Source of the DNA: Pseudomonadota bacterium
Lineage (GTDB): Bacteria > Desulfobacterota > Desulfobacteria > Desulfobacterales > Desulfolunaceae
NCBI GenBank assembly: GCA_018818835.1
Contig: JAHIRD010000141.1
Location: forward strand, 130,608-194,607
DNA: 64,000 bases
Reading direction: 5' to 3'
Below, piece after piece: positions 1-9,309 of this stretch (position 1 is the first letter of the stretch; each line of letters begins with the position of its first letter). Both the position numbers and the translations under genes were made by a program. The notes under the pieces were generated by a model. It made no database searches. It was not told the DNA's origin and saw only the letters and a list, made by a program, of their open reading frames with translations.

Positions 1-947
1 ACAAAACGGACATCGGGCTTGTCAATGCCCATGCCAAAGGCGATGGTGGCCACCATGATGGCGGATTCTTCACCAAGAAAACGGCGCTGGTTTTCCGCCC
101 GGTCTTCGCTGTTCATCCCGGCGTGATAGGGCATGGCATGGTAGCCTTTTTGCTGTAAAAAGGCGGCCATGGCATCGACTTTTTTCCGGCTCAAGCAATA
201 GACAATGCCCGAATCACCGGGGTGGTCCGAGTCGAGAAAGTCGGTCAGCTGTTTTTTGATATTGTCTTTGAGGATGATTCTGTAAAAGATATTGGGTCGG
301 TCGAAACTTGCCACAAACCACCGTGCCTGCTCCATGATCAGTTTTTTGCTGATTTCATTGCGGGTCTGGGGGTCGGCCGTGGCTGTGAGGGCAATACGGG
401 GTATCCCGGGAAAGCGTTTGAACAGCTGGGACAGCTGCATGTATTCGGGCCGGAAATCATGGCCCCACTGGGACACGCAATGGGCCTCGTCAATGGCAAA
501 TAAAGAGATGGGGATGCGGCTTAAAAGGTTCTGAAACCCTTCGGTCATCACACGTTCCGGTGCCACGTACAAAAGATCCAGGCCCCCTTTGAGGACGTGC
601 TGTTCAACTGCTGCAGCCTCCCTGGGCAAAAGGGTTGAATTTAAAAAACCCGCACGAATTCCCAGCTGGAGAAGGGCTGATACCTGGTCCTGCATCAGGG
701 CGATGAGGGGGGAAATCACGATACCCGTACCGGAGCGCAACAGGGCCGGGATCTGGTAACACATGGATTTACCGCCACCTGTGGGCATGAGCACCAGGGC
801 GTCACCCCCCTGGATAAGATGGTCAATGATGTCTTTTTGATGGCCCCTGAAGGAATCGTAGCCGAAAAAGTGCTTCAGTACAGACCCGGGGGATTCCAAG
901 GTGTTTTGTTCGGGGAATGGCCCCTTAGTTTTTGAAGAATATGCCAT
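1..947 (-). CDS. recQ: ATP-dependent DNA helicase RecQ (5' part; 3' end outside window)
   Basis: The reverse strand reads a continuous 315-codon frame that runs off the left edge, so the C-terminal part is missing. It shows the RecQ-type superfamily II helicase order: the N-terminal FGYDSFRGHQ segment, Walker A region PTGGGKSMCYQIPALL, a DEAHC Walker B box followed by SQWGHDFRPEY, ALTATAD, and the second RecA-like lobe with GIVYCLSRK and ATIAFGMGIDKPDVR. RecQ unwinds DNA 3'-5' in recombination repair and stalled-fork processing. The ATG at 947 is the first plausible start; no strong ribosome binding site is visible. The RQC and HRDC domains cannot be checked because they lie outside the window. 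Confidence 0.93.
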   Translation of the reverse strand, partial: MAYSSKTKGPFPEQNTLESPGSVLKHFFGYDSFRGHQKDIIDHLIQGGDALVLMPTGGGKSMCYQIPALLRSGTGIVISPLIALMQDQVSALLQLGIRAGFLNSTLLPREAAAVEQHVLKGGLDLLYVAPERVMTEGFQNLLSRIPISLFAIDEAHCVSQWGHDFRPEYMQLSQLFKRFPGIPRIALTATADPQTRNEISKKLIMEQARWFVASFDRPNIFYRIILKDNIKKQLTDFLDSDHPGDSGIVYCLSRKKVDAMAAFLQQKGYHAMPYHAGMNSEDRAENQRRFLGEESAIMVATIAFGMGIDKPDVRF

Positions 948-1075
948 GGCGCGCTCGGTTAAAAAAGGTGGTCCTTGAACAAATACACGATGTATTCAGG
1001 TACCACAGAGCATGGCAAAATACCAGAGACTGATATAAAAATTCATCAAAGAATGATAATCGGGTTTGCCGAAGG

Positions 1076-2128
1076 TCAGGGCGTGTTTGCCGTCTCCAAA
1101 TCCCGCTGGGTGGCAACCCGGTTCCGGCCCTTTTCCTTGGCCAGATAGAGGGACTTGTCAGACCGATCAATAAGGGCCTCCAGTGTTTCTCCCGGCTCAT
1201 ACATGGCAAGTCCCAGGGAAAGGGTGACCTTGCCCAGCCGAGTTGCTAAGGTCTGGGATTTTAATTCGGACAGATCGAAATAGGATCGGATCTGCTCTGC
1301 CACATGGAGAGCGCCGGCAAAGCCGGTCCGGGGAAGCAGGATCACAAATTCTTCACCCCCAAGCCGGGCCACAAAATCCTGGCCCTTGACCATACTTTTT
1401 ATTTTTTTTGCCACAAATTTTAAAACTTCATCCCCCACCAAATGACCGTGGGTGTCATTGAAATATTTGAAATAATCGATATCAGCCATGATCAAGGCCA
1501 GGGGTTCGGAACGGGTATTCGCATCCCGTATGACCTGTGTTGCCTCCTCCATGAAGGCCTTTCGATTGGCGATACCCGTCAGGGGGTCCTTTGCAGCTTC
1601 TTTTTTGGTGTGTTCGTATTCCTGTTGCAGGGCCTCAAGGTCCTGGGTTGTCTGTTCAAGCTTCTGCTGGATGGTTTTGCCGTATTGGACCAGGGATTTT
1701 GTCTCATCGATAATATCCTGAATGATAACGCCAAGCTTTTCACCGTTTCGATCATCAGAAAGAAGGACCATGGATCGGGAAAGAAGTTTTTCGTAATCCT
1801 CTGTGTGTATGGAAAGCCCCTGGACTTCACTGGCCAGGGTGATGAGAACCATGGTGAGCCCTTCCTGGAGTTTTTTTATTTTGACTTCGTCGTATAGAGC
1901 GCAAAATTTTGAATAAAGAACCTTGTTTTTTTCTTCGGTAAATTGGTCACCATGTTTGAGCATTATATCGATGGTTTCTTTTAACTTTGGGTTTTCACCG
2001 GTAACGTAGTTGTACCAGATACTGTAGTTCATCGGGGTGGTGGGTATGCCGTGATGGCCCATAAGAGGAAGTGCCATGCGTGTGTATGAATGAGCTTTTT
2101 CCAAAGACAAAGACATTAGTTCAGCCAT
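1076..2128 (-). CDS. diguanylate cyclase (GGDEF domain protein)
   Basis: A 350-residue soluble protein. Residues about 1-170 form a helical N-terminal region typical of cyclases that carry a YSIWYNYVTGENPKL-like segment, and residues 175-340 form a GGDEF domain starting at DPLTGIANR. The active-site loop is GGEEF at 257-261, preceded by the metal-binding region ADIDYFKYFND, so synthesis of c-di-GMP from two GTP is expected. The inhibitory I-site position eight residues before the loop reads KGQD instead of RxxD, so product inhibition may be weak. No transmembrane segment or known sensory domain is seen. It stands alone, between recQ and the heat shock genes. Confidence 0.93.
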   Translation of the reverse strand: MAELMSLSLEKAHSYTRMALPLMGHHGIPTTPMNYSIWYNYVTGENPKLKETIDIMLKHGDQFTEEKNKVLYSKFCALYDEVKIKKLQEGLTMVLITLASEVQGLSIHTEDYEKLLSRSMVLLSDDRNGEKLGVIIQDIIDETKSLVQYGKTIQQKLEQTTQDLEALQQEYEHTKKEAAKDPLTGIANRKAFMEEATQVIRDANTRSEPLALIMADIDYFKYFNDTHGHLVGDEVLKFVAKKIKSMVKGQDFVARLGGEEFVILLPRTGFAGALHVAEQIRSYFDLSELKSQTLATRLGKVTLSLGLAMYEPGETLEALIDRSDKSLYLAKEKGRNRVATQRDLETANTP

Positions 2129-2265
2129 GGTGATGCCTCCGATGCGTATGTGTTTGAGATTGAAAATGAGAAGTGATGCGTCTGACTATACGAAACCCCT
2201 GATTTTTAACACAAACAACGGGCCATAGCAAGAAAAGAAACGGTGTGTTCCTTGAATGAAGGCTC

Positions 2266-2293
2266 AAAAGGAGGGCGAAGAAGCCCTCCTTTT
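2266..2293 (-). terminator. terminator-like hairpin after the small heat shock operon
   Basis: A perfect 11-bp inverted repeat, AAAAGGAGGGC and its complement, with a 6-base loop lies 20 bases past the stop of the second Hsp20 gene. The arms end in A or T runs, so it could work in both directions. Confidence 0.75.
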
Positions 2294-2313
2294 CGGATCA
2301 GGGAATCCCAGGA

Positions 2314-2721
2314 CTATGATCCTGTGACCGTTATCTTGCGGGGCTTTGCTTTTTCAACTTTGGGCAGATTAAGCCTCAACACGCCGTCTGCAAGATCCGC
2401 TTTGATTTTGGCCTGGTCAATGACTTCGGATAAGGTGAATTTACGACTGTACTGACCCATTTCAAACTCCTTGAGTAAACGTGTTTCCCCTTGGGCTTTG
2501 TCAGGAACAATATTGCCGATAATGGAAAGGGTATCATCGTGGAGATCAATGTCCAGGCCCTCGGCACTGACACCAGGCAGGTCTGCAAGAAGTGTCAGGC
2601 TGGTTTCGGTTTCGAAAATATCAACGGACGGGGTGAAAACAGGCCCGGGTTTGGTCTGCTCGCCAGACGCTTTCAGCTCTTTTTTGTCTTTGGCCTGGAG
2701 TTCTATGCTTTTGTCTAACAT
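2314..2721 (-). CDS. Hsp20/alpha-crystallin small heat shock protein
   Basis: A 135-residue protein with an alpha-crystallin core: VDIFETETSLTLLADLPGVSAEGLDIDL, then the YSRKFTLSE strand and GVLRLNLPK near the C-terminus. The family forms oligomers that hold unfolding proteins in a refoldable state. The ATG at 2721 was chosen over an ATG at 2748 because AAGGAGG sits 7 bases upstream of it. It lies 33 bp after the preceding Hsp20 gene and is probably in the same transcript. The conserved A-x-x-x-G-V-L motif is present, but a classic C-terminal IxI motif is not evident; KPRKITV is the closest match. Confidence 0.93.
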   Translation of the reverse strand: MLDKSIELQAKDKKELKASGEQTKPGPVFTPSVDIFETETSLTLLADLPGVSAEGLDIDLHDDTLSIIGNIVPDKAQGETRLLKEFEMGQYSRKFTLSEVIDQAKIKADLADGVLRLNLPKVEKAKPRKITVTGS

Positions 2722-2754
2722 GGCTTTTCCTCCTTGATTATCATTCATTTAGAA

Positions 2755-3204
2755 TTAGTGGATACTGATTTTTCTGGGTTTGGCCTCATCGGCCTTGGGA
2801 ATTACAATGGTCAGGATTCCGTTTTTCAAGCGAGCATCCACCTTATCGGCATTCAAGGGTCCTGGAAGAGTCAGGGCCCGGCTGAATTTCCCAGCTTCAC
2901 GTTCCCTTCTGTGATATCGTGCTTGATTGTTTTCCTCGGGGATCTTCCTTTCTCCGGCCAGTGTCAGATTGTTACCGGTCACTTTGATGTCGAGTTCACC
3001 TGCCTTGATTCCGGGTAATTCAGCCCGAACAATGTAATGATCTGCCGTAGATGAAACATTGAGTAGGGGGAAAACACCTGCACCTGCGTCATCATAGGCA
3101 TTTCGATTCGGGGCTTCAAAGGTGTTGAGTAATCTCATTAACCTGCTGAATTCATTAAATGGATCTGACCATTTTGGTTCACTGTAAATCCGTTTGAGTA
3201 TCAT
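2755..3204 (-). CDS. Hsp20/alpha-crystallin small heat shock protein
   Basis: A 149-residue alpha-crystallin protein (PLLNVSSTADHYIVRAELPGIKAGELDIKV, YHRREREAGKFSRALTLP, NGILTIVIPK). The start at 3204 has AAAGGAGG 6 bases upstream; a longer frame to 3282 exists but lacks a binding site. It is the first gene of a two-gene heat shock operon. The two proteins differ, which fits the common pattern of two Hsp20 classes made together and possibly assembling into mixed oligomers (inference). It ends in KPRKISIH, similar to the tail of its partner. Confidence 0.93.
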   Translation of the reverse strand: MILKRIYSEPKWSDPFNEFSRLMRLLNTFEAPNRNAYDDAGAGVFPLLNVSSTADHYIVRAELPGIKAGELDIKVTGNNLTLAGERKIPEENNQARYHRREREAGKFSRALTLPGPLNADKVDARLKNGILTIVIPKADEAKPRKISIH

Positions 3205-3321
3205 GCCTGACCTCCTTTGATTAGGGTTAATATGACCGTTGAAACGGCTTATTACGTAAAAATAATTTTTACCATGATTCAATGTTTTTTATTCCATGCA
3301 CCCTATGGTTCCTATGTGAAA

Positions 3322-3350
3322 AAAATAAGCATGGCCCCCCATGGTGTCAA
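3322..3350 (-). promoter_or_regulatory. sigma-70-like promoter of the Hsp20 operon
   Basis: On the reverse strand TTGACA (3350-3345) is followed after 17 bases by TATTTT (3327-3322). The predicted leader to the first heat shock gene is about 110 bases. No CIRCE element was found. Confidence 0.5.
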
Positions 3351-3521
3351 GGTGTTAAAACTAAATTAAAGTTAAATATAACGGAGTGTTAACATGGAAA
3401 AACATGTAAAATAAACACGCTGTTTTTATCTGTCAAGGGGTGCGTTGTGATGGGCTGTCACGTTCGGTGTGGGGTTGCGCATAATGGTTGATATGTGTGT
3501 GCCCATAAAAATACAATTTCT

Positions 3522-3562
3522 AAAAAAAAATAGGTGGATTCAGAAAATCTGAAACCACCTAT
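3522..3562 (-). terminator. rho-independent terminator of ssb
   Basis: Read on the reverse strand, a 15-bp stem with one mismatch (arm starting ATAGGTGG) and a 3-base loop is followed by nine T. It lies about 100 bases past the ssb stop. Confidence 0.85.
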
Positions 3563-3597
3563 AAAATTAGATCTATTTGGTTTATAACTCATTTGCA

Positions 3598-3648
3598 CAG
3601 CTTTTTAAGCTTGTCCCCGCGAAGGCGGGGAAGCTGGCCACCGGAGGC
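3598..3648 (+). repeat. REP-like palindromic repeat, copy 1
   Basis: This 51-bp element has a CCCCGC/GCGGGG hairpin core flanked by AAGCTTGT on one side and AAGCTGGC on the other, then CCGGAGGC. A nearly identical copy in inverted orientation lies at 36976-37026. Copy 1 sits between the ssb stop and its terminator. Confidence 0.85.
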
Positions 3649-3661
3649 TTACCTAAACAAT

Positions 3662-4210
3662 TTAGAACGGAATATCATCATCCGGCGGCTGATGGAATGC
3701 CTGATCTGCTCCGTAAGGATCGAACTCGGGCTGGGGCTGTTGGTTGTGATTCGGGTTCTGGGGACCCCGGCTGGGTTGCTGGAAATTGGCTTTTGGGTTT
3801 TGGAACCCGCCGCCCTGGGGTCCGTTATTCTGTGGATAAGCACCGCCACCAGCACCGGCACCCTGGTAACTGCCTTCGCCTTTGGCCCCAAGAAACTGCA
3901 TGGTATTGGCGATGATATCCGTGGAATATCGCGTGATCCCGTCTTTTTCATAGGACGAGGTCTGGAGGCGTCCTTCAACGTAAATCTGCTTGCCTTTGGT
4001 CAGGTAACGGCCGCAGGTTTCGGCAAGCTTGGCAAAGGCAACGATTCTGTGCCATTCGGTCTTGTCTTTTCTTTCACCTGTGGCTTTGTCAGTCCAAAAA
4101 TCCGTGGTGGCTATGCTGAACTTGGCGATGGCCATACCGGAAGGCGTGTAGCTGACTTCAGGGTCCCTTCCCAGATTACCGATGAGCATGACTTTATTTA
4201 AACTGGCCAT
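3662..4210 (-). CDS. ssb: single-stranded DNA-binding protein
   Basis: A 182-residue SSB. Residues 1-110 form the OB fold (LNKVMLIGNLGRDPEVSYTPSG, EWHRIVAFAKLAETCGRYLTKG, VEGRLQTSSYEKDG), followed by a Gly/Gln/Pro-rich flexible linker and the acidic tip DDDIPF that docks DNA repair and replication partners. It coats single-stranded DNA as a tetramer. TAAGGAGGAG lies just upstream of the ATG at 4210. It reads away from the phosphate transporter gene. Confidence 0.97.
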   Translation of the reverse strand: MASLNKVMLIGNLGRDPEVSYTPSGMAIAKFSIATTDFWTDKATGERKDKTEWHRIVAFAKLAETCGRYLTKGKQIYVEGRLQTSSYEKDGITRYSTDIIANTMQFLGAKGEGSYQGAGAGGGAYPQNNGPQGGGFQNPKANFQQPSRGPQNPNHNQQPQPEFDPYGADQAFHQPPDDDIPF

Positions 4211-4537
4211 TTATCTCCTCCTTAAAAGAAATATCAAAAACGTTCAAGGTTTACCCGAAGCGTTTGGTCGTGGATTACAGCGAATTATGAATACTGTGAT
4301 TGATTACGAAAAATAGATACACAATAAAATCAGATCTGTCAATCATGGTTCCCATGAGATCTCCATGTCAGGTTTGGTGGCCATTTTTGATAAAAAATAT
4401 TGTCATTACGCTGTATTTCAGGTTTAATGCTTGATATGGGCACGGATCCCCGGACTGCCGTTTCCCGATGGTTGGTGGGGGAGATTCAGGGGACTTGGAC
4501 ATTGTTTTTTTAAAGGGAAGGGCGCCAAATATTATTT
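4211..4537. other. divergent intergenic region between ssb and the Na/Pi symporter
   Basis: This 327-base AT-rich spacer must hold the promoters of two divergent genes. No convincing small gene, hairpin or operator was seen in it. Confidence 0.5.
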
Positions 4538-6313
4538 ATGAAACGGATTCGAACCATCATTTTAGGTTTTTTTTTCTTAATGGTCCTGGCTGTGACAGCC
4601 TTTGCAGAAATAAGTGAAAAAAGCCAGTCTTTCTCGTGGACTCTTCAGATCATAGGACTTTTTGGGGGCCTTGCTTTTTTTCTTTTCGGGATGGAGTTGA
4701 TGAGCCAGGGCATGAAAAATGCCGCTGGAAATCGGATGCGCCATATTCTGGCGACCCTGACCGAAAACAGGTTCAAGGGCATGCTTCTGGGCATTCTGGT
4801 CACCATGATCATCCAGTCCGGCAGCGCCACCTCGGTGATGCTGGTTAGTTTTGTTCAGGCTGGGCTCATGGCCTTTTCCCAGACCATTGGCGTGCTGATC
4901 GGGGCGGGCATCGGCATGACTGTCACGGCCCAGCTGATTGCCTTTAAAATCACGGACTATGCTCTGGTTTTTATTGCCATAGCCATATTGATACGCATGA
5001 CCACACACAAAGATACCTTGAAAAGTCTGTCCGAGATTCTTCTGGGATTTGGCATTCTTTTCTATGGCCTTCACTTGATGGGGCAGTCCATGGCACCCCT
5101 GGGCCAAAGTCAGGAGGTGGTGGACATGCTCAAAGGCCTGGGCAACCCCTTTATCGGACTGCTTGTGGGGATCTGTATCACCGCCCTTATCCAGAGCAGC
5201 ACGGCTTTTATCGGTATTTTGATTATCCTTGGAAGCAGTGGCGTGATTCCCTCTCTGGGCACCCTGATCCCCATGATTCTCGGGGCCAACATCGGGACCT
5301 GCATTACGGCAGGGCTTGCCAGTATCGGCACCAATCGCGACGCAAAACGGGTGGCTGTGGCCAATGTTCTTTTCCGGGTTTTTGGCGTGGCCATGATCAT
5401 TGGCTGGGTCCCTGAGTTTTCAGCACTGGTTCAGGGTATTGACCGCCAGTTCGGGTCGGGCATTGCACGCCAGATTGCCAATGTCCACACCATTTTTAAC
5501 ATTGGCCTGGGGCTTGTTTTTTTACCCTTTACCTCCCTGTATGCCCGGTTGATTCTCTGGATTATGCCCGACAAGAAAGAAGATCTGTCCCTTAAACCTG
5601 CCACCACATTTCTGGATGAAAGCACGATTCTTTCTCCGGCCCTGGCCATTGATCTGGCCCGTGCGGAAATCTCCCGCATGGCAGGCTCACTTGAGCGCAT
5701 GCTCAGGGCCATTGCCGTACCCTTTGTGACCAGTCAGGTGAAAATGGACAAGGAACATCCCGAGTTGACTCTGATGCAGGGGGTGGACCATATCGAAGAA
5801 GAACTCGATTTTCTCGAGGAAAAGATCGTGTCCTACCTGGTCCGTGTGGCCCAGATGGGAGGTTCCAACGAGCATACACGCATCACCTATTCCATGATCT
5901 CCATTGTCAAGGACATGGAAAGTATCGGGGATATCGTGCATAGGAATGTGGTGCCTCTTCTTTATAAAAAAAACGAGTTGAAACATGATTTTTCAGCCGA
6001 GGGCAGGGAAGAGCTGACTATTTATCATCAGAAAGTCTGCAAACAGATTCGTCTTCTCAAGGAGGCGTTTTCTGAGAAAAATCCTGAGAAGGCCCAGGAT
6101 ATCATGATCAAGGAGCGGAAATATCTTGATCTGGAACTCCAGTACAGGATCAGACACCTGGACAGGCTTGTGAGCAAACGGGCCGAATCCCTTGAAACTC
6201 ACGAAGTCCATATGGAATTGATGAATCTGATGAGTCAGATTATTGTCTACACCTCCAATATCGCCAAAACATTTCTTCAGACCCAGGCCCAGGAGCGGCC
6301 TCTGCTTTTGTAG
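4538..6313 (+). CDS. Na+/phosphate symporter family protein with PhoU-like C-terminus
   Basis: A 591-residue membrane protein. After an N-terminal signal or membrane segment, residues about 35-350 carry the two inverted Na/Pi-cotransporter repeats, each with its QSS-type motif: QSGSATS at 93-99 and QSSTAF at 219-224. Residues about 370-585 form a helical PhoU-like domain, a common arrangement in the bacterial NptA/YjbB branch. The likely role is sodium-linked phosphate movement across the inner membrane; export is as possible as uptake in this branch. It is a single gene followed by a tandem 9-bp repeat that can form a terminator hairpin. Confidence 0.9.
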   Translation: MKRIRTIILGFFFLMVLAVTAFAEISEKSQSFSWTLQIIGLFGGLAFFLFGMELMSQGMKNAAGNRMRHILATLTENRFKGMLLGILVTMIIQSGSATSVMLVSFVQAGLMAFSQTIGVLIGAGIGMTVTAQLIAFKITDYALVFIAIAILIRMTTHKDTLKSLSEILLGFGILFYGLHLMGQSMAPLGQSQEVVDMLKGLGNPFIGLLVGICITALIQSSTAFIGILIILGSSGVIPSLGTLIPMILGANIGTCITAGLASIGTNRDAKRVAVANVLFRVFGVAMIIGWVPEFSALVQGIDRQFGSGIARQIANVHTIFNIGLGLVFLPFTSLYARLILWIMPDKKEDLSLKPATTFLDESTILSPALAIDLARAEISRMAGSLERMLRAIAVPFVTSQVKMDKEHPELTLMQGVDHIEEELDFLEEKIVSYLVRVAQMGGSNEHTRITYSMISIVKDMESIGDIVHRNVVPLLYKKNELKHDFSAEGREELTIYHQKVCKQIRLLKEAFSEKNPEKAQDIMIKERKYLDLELQYRIRHLDRLVSKRAESLETHEVHMELMNLMSQIIVYTSNIAKTFLQTQAQERPLLL

Positions 6314-6325
6314 AAGAATAAGATG

Positions 6326-6386
6326 TATGGGACTTATGAGACCCATGGGACCTATGGGACCTATGGGACGTATGGGTCTTTTTTTT
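6326..6386 (+). repeat. six tandem 9-bp repeats (TATGGGACC) ending in a terminator
   Basis: Six units in exact 9-bp register (6326-6379) follow the symporter stop by 12 bases. GACCCAT (6340-6346) can pair with ATGGGTC (6372-6378), which is followed by eight T, so the array probably doubles as a rho-independent terminator. Related arrays lie at 32150-32185 and 52590-52643. Confidence 0.8.
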
Positions 6387-6568
6387 GATTGAGGTATGTT
6401 TACACATTACACCGGGTATCCTTCCTTTTTTTCATTCACCGAATACGGCGACACTCACCATTTAGGGTGGGATTTTTCGATTCAAATCAGACCATGAAAT
6501 GGAATGAATGGATAGAACTGTTTGTGAATTCAGTCTGTTCGCTTCACTTAATGGTGGTTGTTAATCCC

Positions 6569-6584
6569 TGGCATGACTCTTGAT
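6569..6584 (+). promoter_or_regulatory. candidate sigma-54 promoter for the indolepyruvate oxidoreductase gene
   Basis: TGGCAT-GACTC-TTGAT matches the -24/-12 consensus (TGGCAC-N5-TTGC) at most positions, with the GG and TTG elements correctly spaced. It lies about 120 bp before the coding start. It is weaker than the promoters at 12908 and 14511, and no matching palindrome was found upstream. Confidence 0.45.
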
Positions 6585-6704
6585 ATGATATTTGGCCAAC
6601 AGGCGCTATCACGGCTTTCCCTTACTATATAGTTAGAGGTAAGTCCAACGTCCTCGCATATTTGGTGATTGTCGGGGAGATCCATAACTCAATACAGGTA
6701 CTTA

Positions 6705-9206
6705 ATGATTATGAAAGAAAATAAGATAAGGAAACTTTGCAAGGAAGAAGCCGGTAAGGCCGTCGTCCTTCAGGGAAATATAGCATTTGCCGTTGGCTGT
6801 GTCCGGTCAGGCATTCACAGTGCGGAGGGATATCCGGGAACCCCCAGCACGGAAGTTATTGACCGGGGCCTTTCCCAGGTCCAGGATATGATTACTGTGG
6901 GCTGGTCAGTGAACGAAGCCGTGGCTGTGGGTGTGGGTTTGGGACATACTCTGGCCGGCAGGGATACGGTGGTCACCATGAAAATTCCCGGACTTTTCCA
7001 GGCTGGGGATCTGTTTACCAGCGCATCCTGCTACACCGATCCCCGGGGTGCTCTTGTTTACTATATCGCCAGTGATTTTACACCAAGCTCGACCCAGCAC
7101 CTGGTCGATCCACGCTATCTTTTCAAATCCTGTTTTATTCCTGTTTTTGAGCCCGGAAACCACCAGGAGATGCTGGAGGCAGCAGAAATCGGAGCTGATA
7201 TCAGCCGCCAATTCAAAACACCCCTGGCCATTCTGGCCTCAGGGGCCTTGTGCCATAGCGAAGGCCTGGTCCGGTTGAACCCCGTCAGCAAGCGCGAACC
7301 CCTGGTCATGGGCGAAGATCTGACCGTGTTTAACTCTCTGCCGGGAATCGCCCGTAAAAACTACGATATTATTCAGGCCGAACGCATGAAGGCCTTGACA
7401 GCAATGGTTGAGGCTTCACCGTTGAATAAAGTGATTAAAGGCAGCGGCAAGACCGGTGTCATTACCTATGGGGCCAATACGGCCTATGTACAGGAGGTCA
7501 AGGAGGCCTTCGGTGCAGATATGGATATTTTGTCTTTGGCCTTCACCAATCCCTTGCCCGTGGATGTGATCCGTCATTTCCATGCATCCATAAAGGGTGA
7601 TGTGTATGTGATCGAGGATGGGTACCATTTTGTTCAGGATGAAATCGAAAGACTGGGCCTGGAGGTTAAGGGCAAGGCGCTTTTCAGCAATCTGACCGAG
7701 TACACCCCGGCCCTCATTGCAGAGAAACTGGGGTATGAGGTACAGAAAAAAACATTGACCACCCAGCCGGTCAAACGTCCGCCCATGATCTGCGCGGGGT
7801 GTCCTTACCGGCTGTTTGCCGAAGTGGTTTACAAAATGCGGAAACGGGGAAAACTCGAAACAATTTTCGGTGATATCGGCTGCAACTCCTTATTATGCTT
7901 CCTGGGTGCCGTTGATACGGGCGTGGCCATGGGCGCCAGCGAAAGCAAACGCACGGGCTACGTGCTTTCCCGGCCGGATAAGGCGGATAAATGTATTTCC
8001 GTAATCGGAGACAGCACCGAGTGCCACAGCGGTATGGATGCCACCCGCAACACGGTTTTCCGCAACGTCCCCGGCCTTAAAATCGTCCTGGACAACTACT
8101 GGACTGCCATGACAGGTGGTCAGCCTGCCCCCACGTCACCCGTCAATCTGGCCGGTGAGCCTTGCGCTTACGATCTGGTCAAGGAACTGGACGCCACGGG
8201 AGCCAGAACGACGGTGGTCAGCGCCTATGAGCGAAAGGAGATCCAGAAAGCCATGAAGCAGGCCTTGGATGATGCGGCAAACGGCGTGTTTACCACATTG
8301 GTCATACGGGGCTGCTGCATCAAGAAAGTACCGCCTAAAGAAAAAGGGATCAGGCTTAAAGTCAATGCTGACCTATGTGACACATGCCATACCTGTCTGA
8401 TTTGTCCTGGGATTGAGGCCAAGCCCGGTGACGTCCCTTCCTTTAACAACCTCTGCAGCGGATGCGGCGGCCAGCATCAGGCCTGTTTGCAGATGTGCCC
8501 GTTCAATGCCATCGAGACCCTGGCCGAGGAGGACCGGATCCGAACCAGCGGCCCGACCTATGATGATCCGCCGGTCATCCCATCCATCTCTTTGGATCAC
8601 GTGGCCCTTCCCAAACAATTGATTCTGGCCATACGGGGCGTGGGCGGACAGGGCAACCTGTTTTTTGGCCGGGTGATGACGCAGCTGGCCTTTCTGGCCG
8701 GTTACGGAGAGAAGAACATCGTCAAAGGGGAAACCCACGGTATGGCACAGATGGGCGGGCCGGTGATCAGTACCTTTGCCTGTGGCTCTGTATTCAGTCC
8801 CGTGCTGATGCCGGGCAAGGCGGATTGCGTTATTGCCATGGAAGTAAGTGAAATGCTGCGACCGGGATTTCTTGAGTTGCTGAAACCGGGAGGCACCATC
8901 CTGACGTCCCGAACCATGGTTGTGCCCCAATCCATATCGGCTGGGGAGTATCCGGACCTTGATCAGATCAAAAAAGCGTCTGACGGATATAACCTGATCG
9001 AGGTCGATGTGCTGGATAAAGCGGTTGAGATTGGCGATGCCACCGGCAAGATTGCCAATGTGGTGATGATGGGTGCTTTGAGCAAAATCGCCCCCTTTGA
9101 TCTTATTCCGGAGGCCGTCTGGCTTAATGCCTTGAAAGATGTCACCCCTGCCCAGGCGTGGGGGGGCAATTACAGGGCATTTGTTGCCGGTCGCGGCTTA
9201 TTGTAA
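6705..9206 (+). CDS. indolepyruvate ferredoxin oxidoreductase, fused alpha and beta subunits
   Basis: An 833-residue fusion. The first about 620 residues match IorA: an N-terminal pyrimidine-binding domain (SAEGYPGTPSTEVID), a thiamine-diphosphate domain with GDIGCNSLL, GDSTECHSGMDATRN and LDNYWTAMTGGQPAPTS, then a cysteine-rich ferredoxin-like region (CDTCHTCLIC, CSGCGGQHQACLQMCPFNAIE) for two 4Fe-4S clusters. The last about 190 residues match IorB (RGVGGQGNLFFGR, KGETHGMAQMGGPV). The family oxidises aryl pyruvates to aryl-acetyl-CoA and CO2, reducing ferredoxin. The two parts are usually separate genes. ATG at 6705 or 6711 is preferred over an upstream TTG at 6669. The acyl-CoA synthetase next to it would conserve the thioester energy as ATP. 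Confidence 0.88.
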   Translation: MIMKENKIRKLCKEEAGKAVVLQGNIAFAVGCVRSGIHSAEGYPGTPSTEVIDRGLSQVQDMITVGWSVNEAVAVGVGLGHTLAGRDTVVTMKIPGLFQAGDLFTSASCYTDPRGALVYYIASDFTPSSTQHLVDPRYLFKSCFIPVFEPGNHQEMLEAAEIGADISRQFKTPLAILASGALCHSEGLVRLNPVSKREPLVMGEDLTVFNSLPGIARKNYDIIQAERMKALTAMVEASPLNKVIKGSGKTGVITYGANTAYVQEVKEAFGADMDILSLAFTNPLPVDVIRHFHASIKGDVYVIEDGYHFVQDEIERLGLEVKGKALFSNLTEYTPALIAEKLGYEVQKKTLTTQPVKRPPMICAGCPYRLFAEVVYKMRKRGKLETIFGDIGCNSLLCFLGAVDTGVAMGASESKRTGYVLSRPDKADKCISVIGDSTECHSGMDATRNTVFRNVPGLKIVLDNYWTAMTGGQPAPTSPVNLAGEPCAYDLVKELDATGARTTVVSAYERKEIQKAMKQALDDAANGVFTTLVIRGCCIKKVPPKEKGIRLKVNADLCDTCHTCLICPGIEAKPGDVPSFNNLCSGCGGQHQACLQMCPFNAIETLAEEDRIRTSGPTYDDPPVIPSISLDHVALPKQLILAIRGVGGQGNLFFGRVMTQLAFLAGYGEKNIVKGETHGMAQMGGPVISTFACGSVFSPVLMPGKADCVIAMEVSEMLRPGFLELLKPGGTILTSRTMVVPQSISAGEYPDLDQIKKASDGYNLIEVDVLDKAVEIGDATGKIANVVMMGALSKIAPFDLIPEAVWLNALKDVTPAQAWGGNYRAFVAGRGLL

Positions 9207-9239
9207 TTGAACATAAGCTGATGAAAAGGTCCTCTCCTG

Positions 9240-9278
9240 GGCTCCCGTTTTTGTTAGTTTAAAGGCGGGAGCCTTTTT
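9240..9278 (+). terminator. rho-independent terminator
   Basis: GGCTCCCG pairs with CGGGAGCC across an 18-base loop and is followed by five T. It lies between the oxidoreductase and the acyl-CoA synthetase genes, so the two may be only partly co-transcribed. Confidence 0.7.
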
Positions 9279-9309
9279 AAACATTCTGATAAAAATTTTG
9301 GGTCGTATC

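Noticed and set aside
3205-3420. CIRCE element before the heat shock genes
   Set aside because: Only a partial GAGTGTTAA-like arm at 3384; the TTAGCACTC arm is absent.
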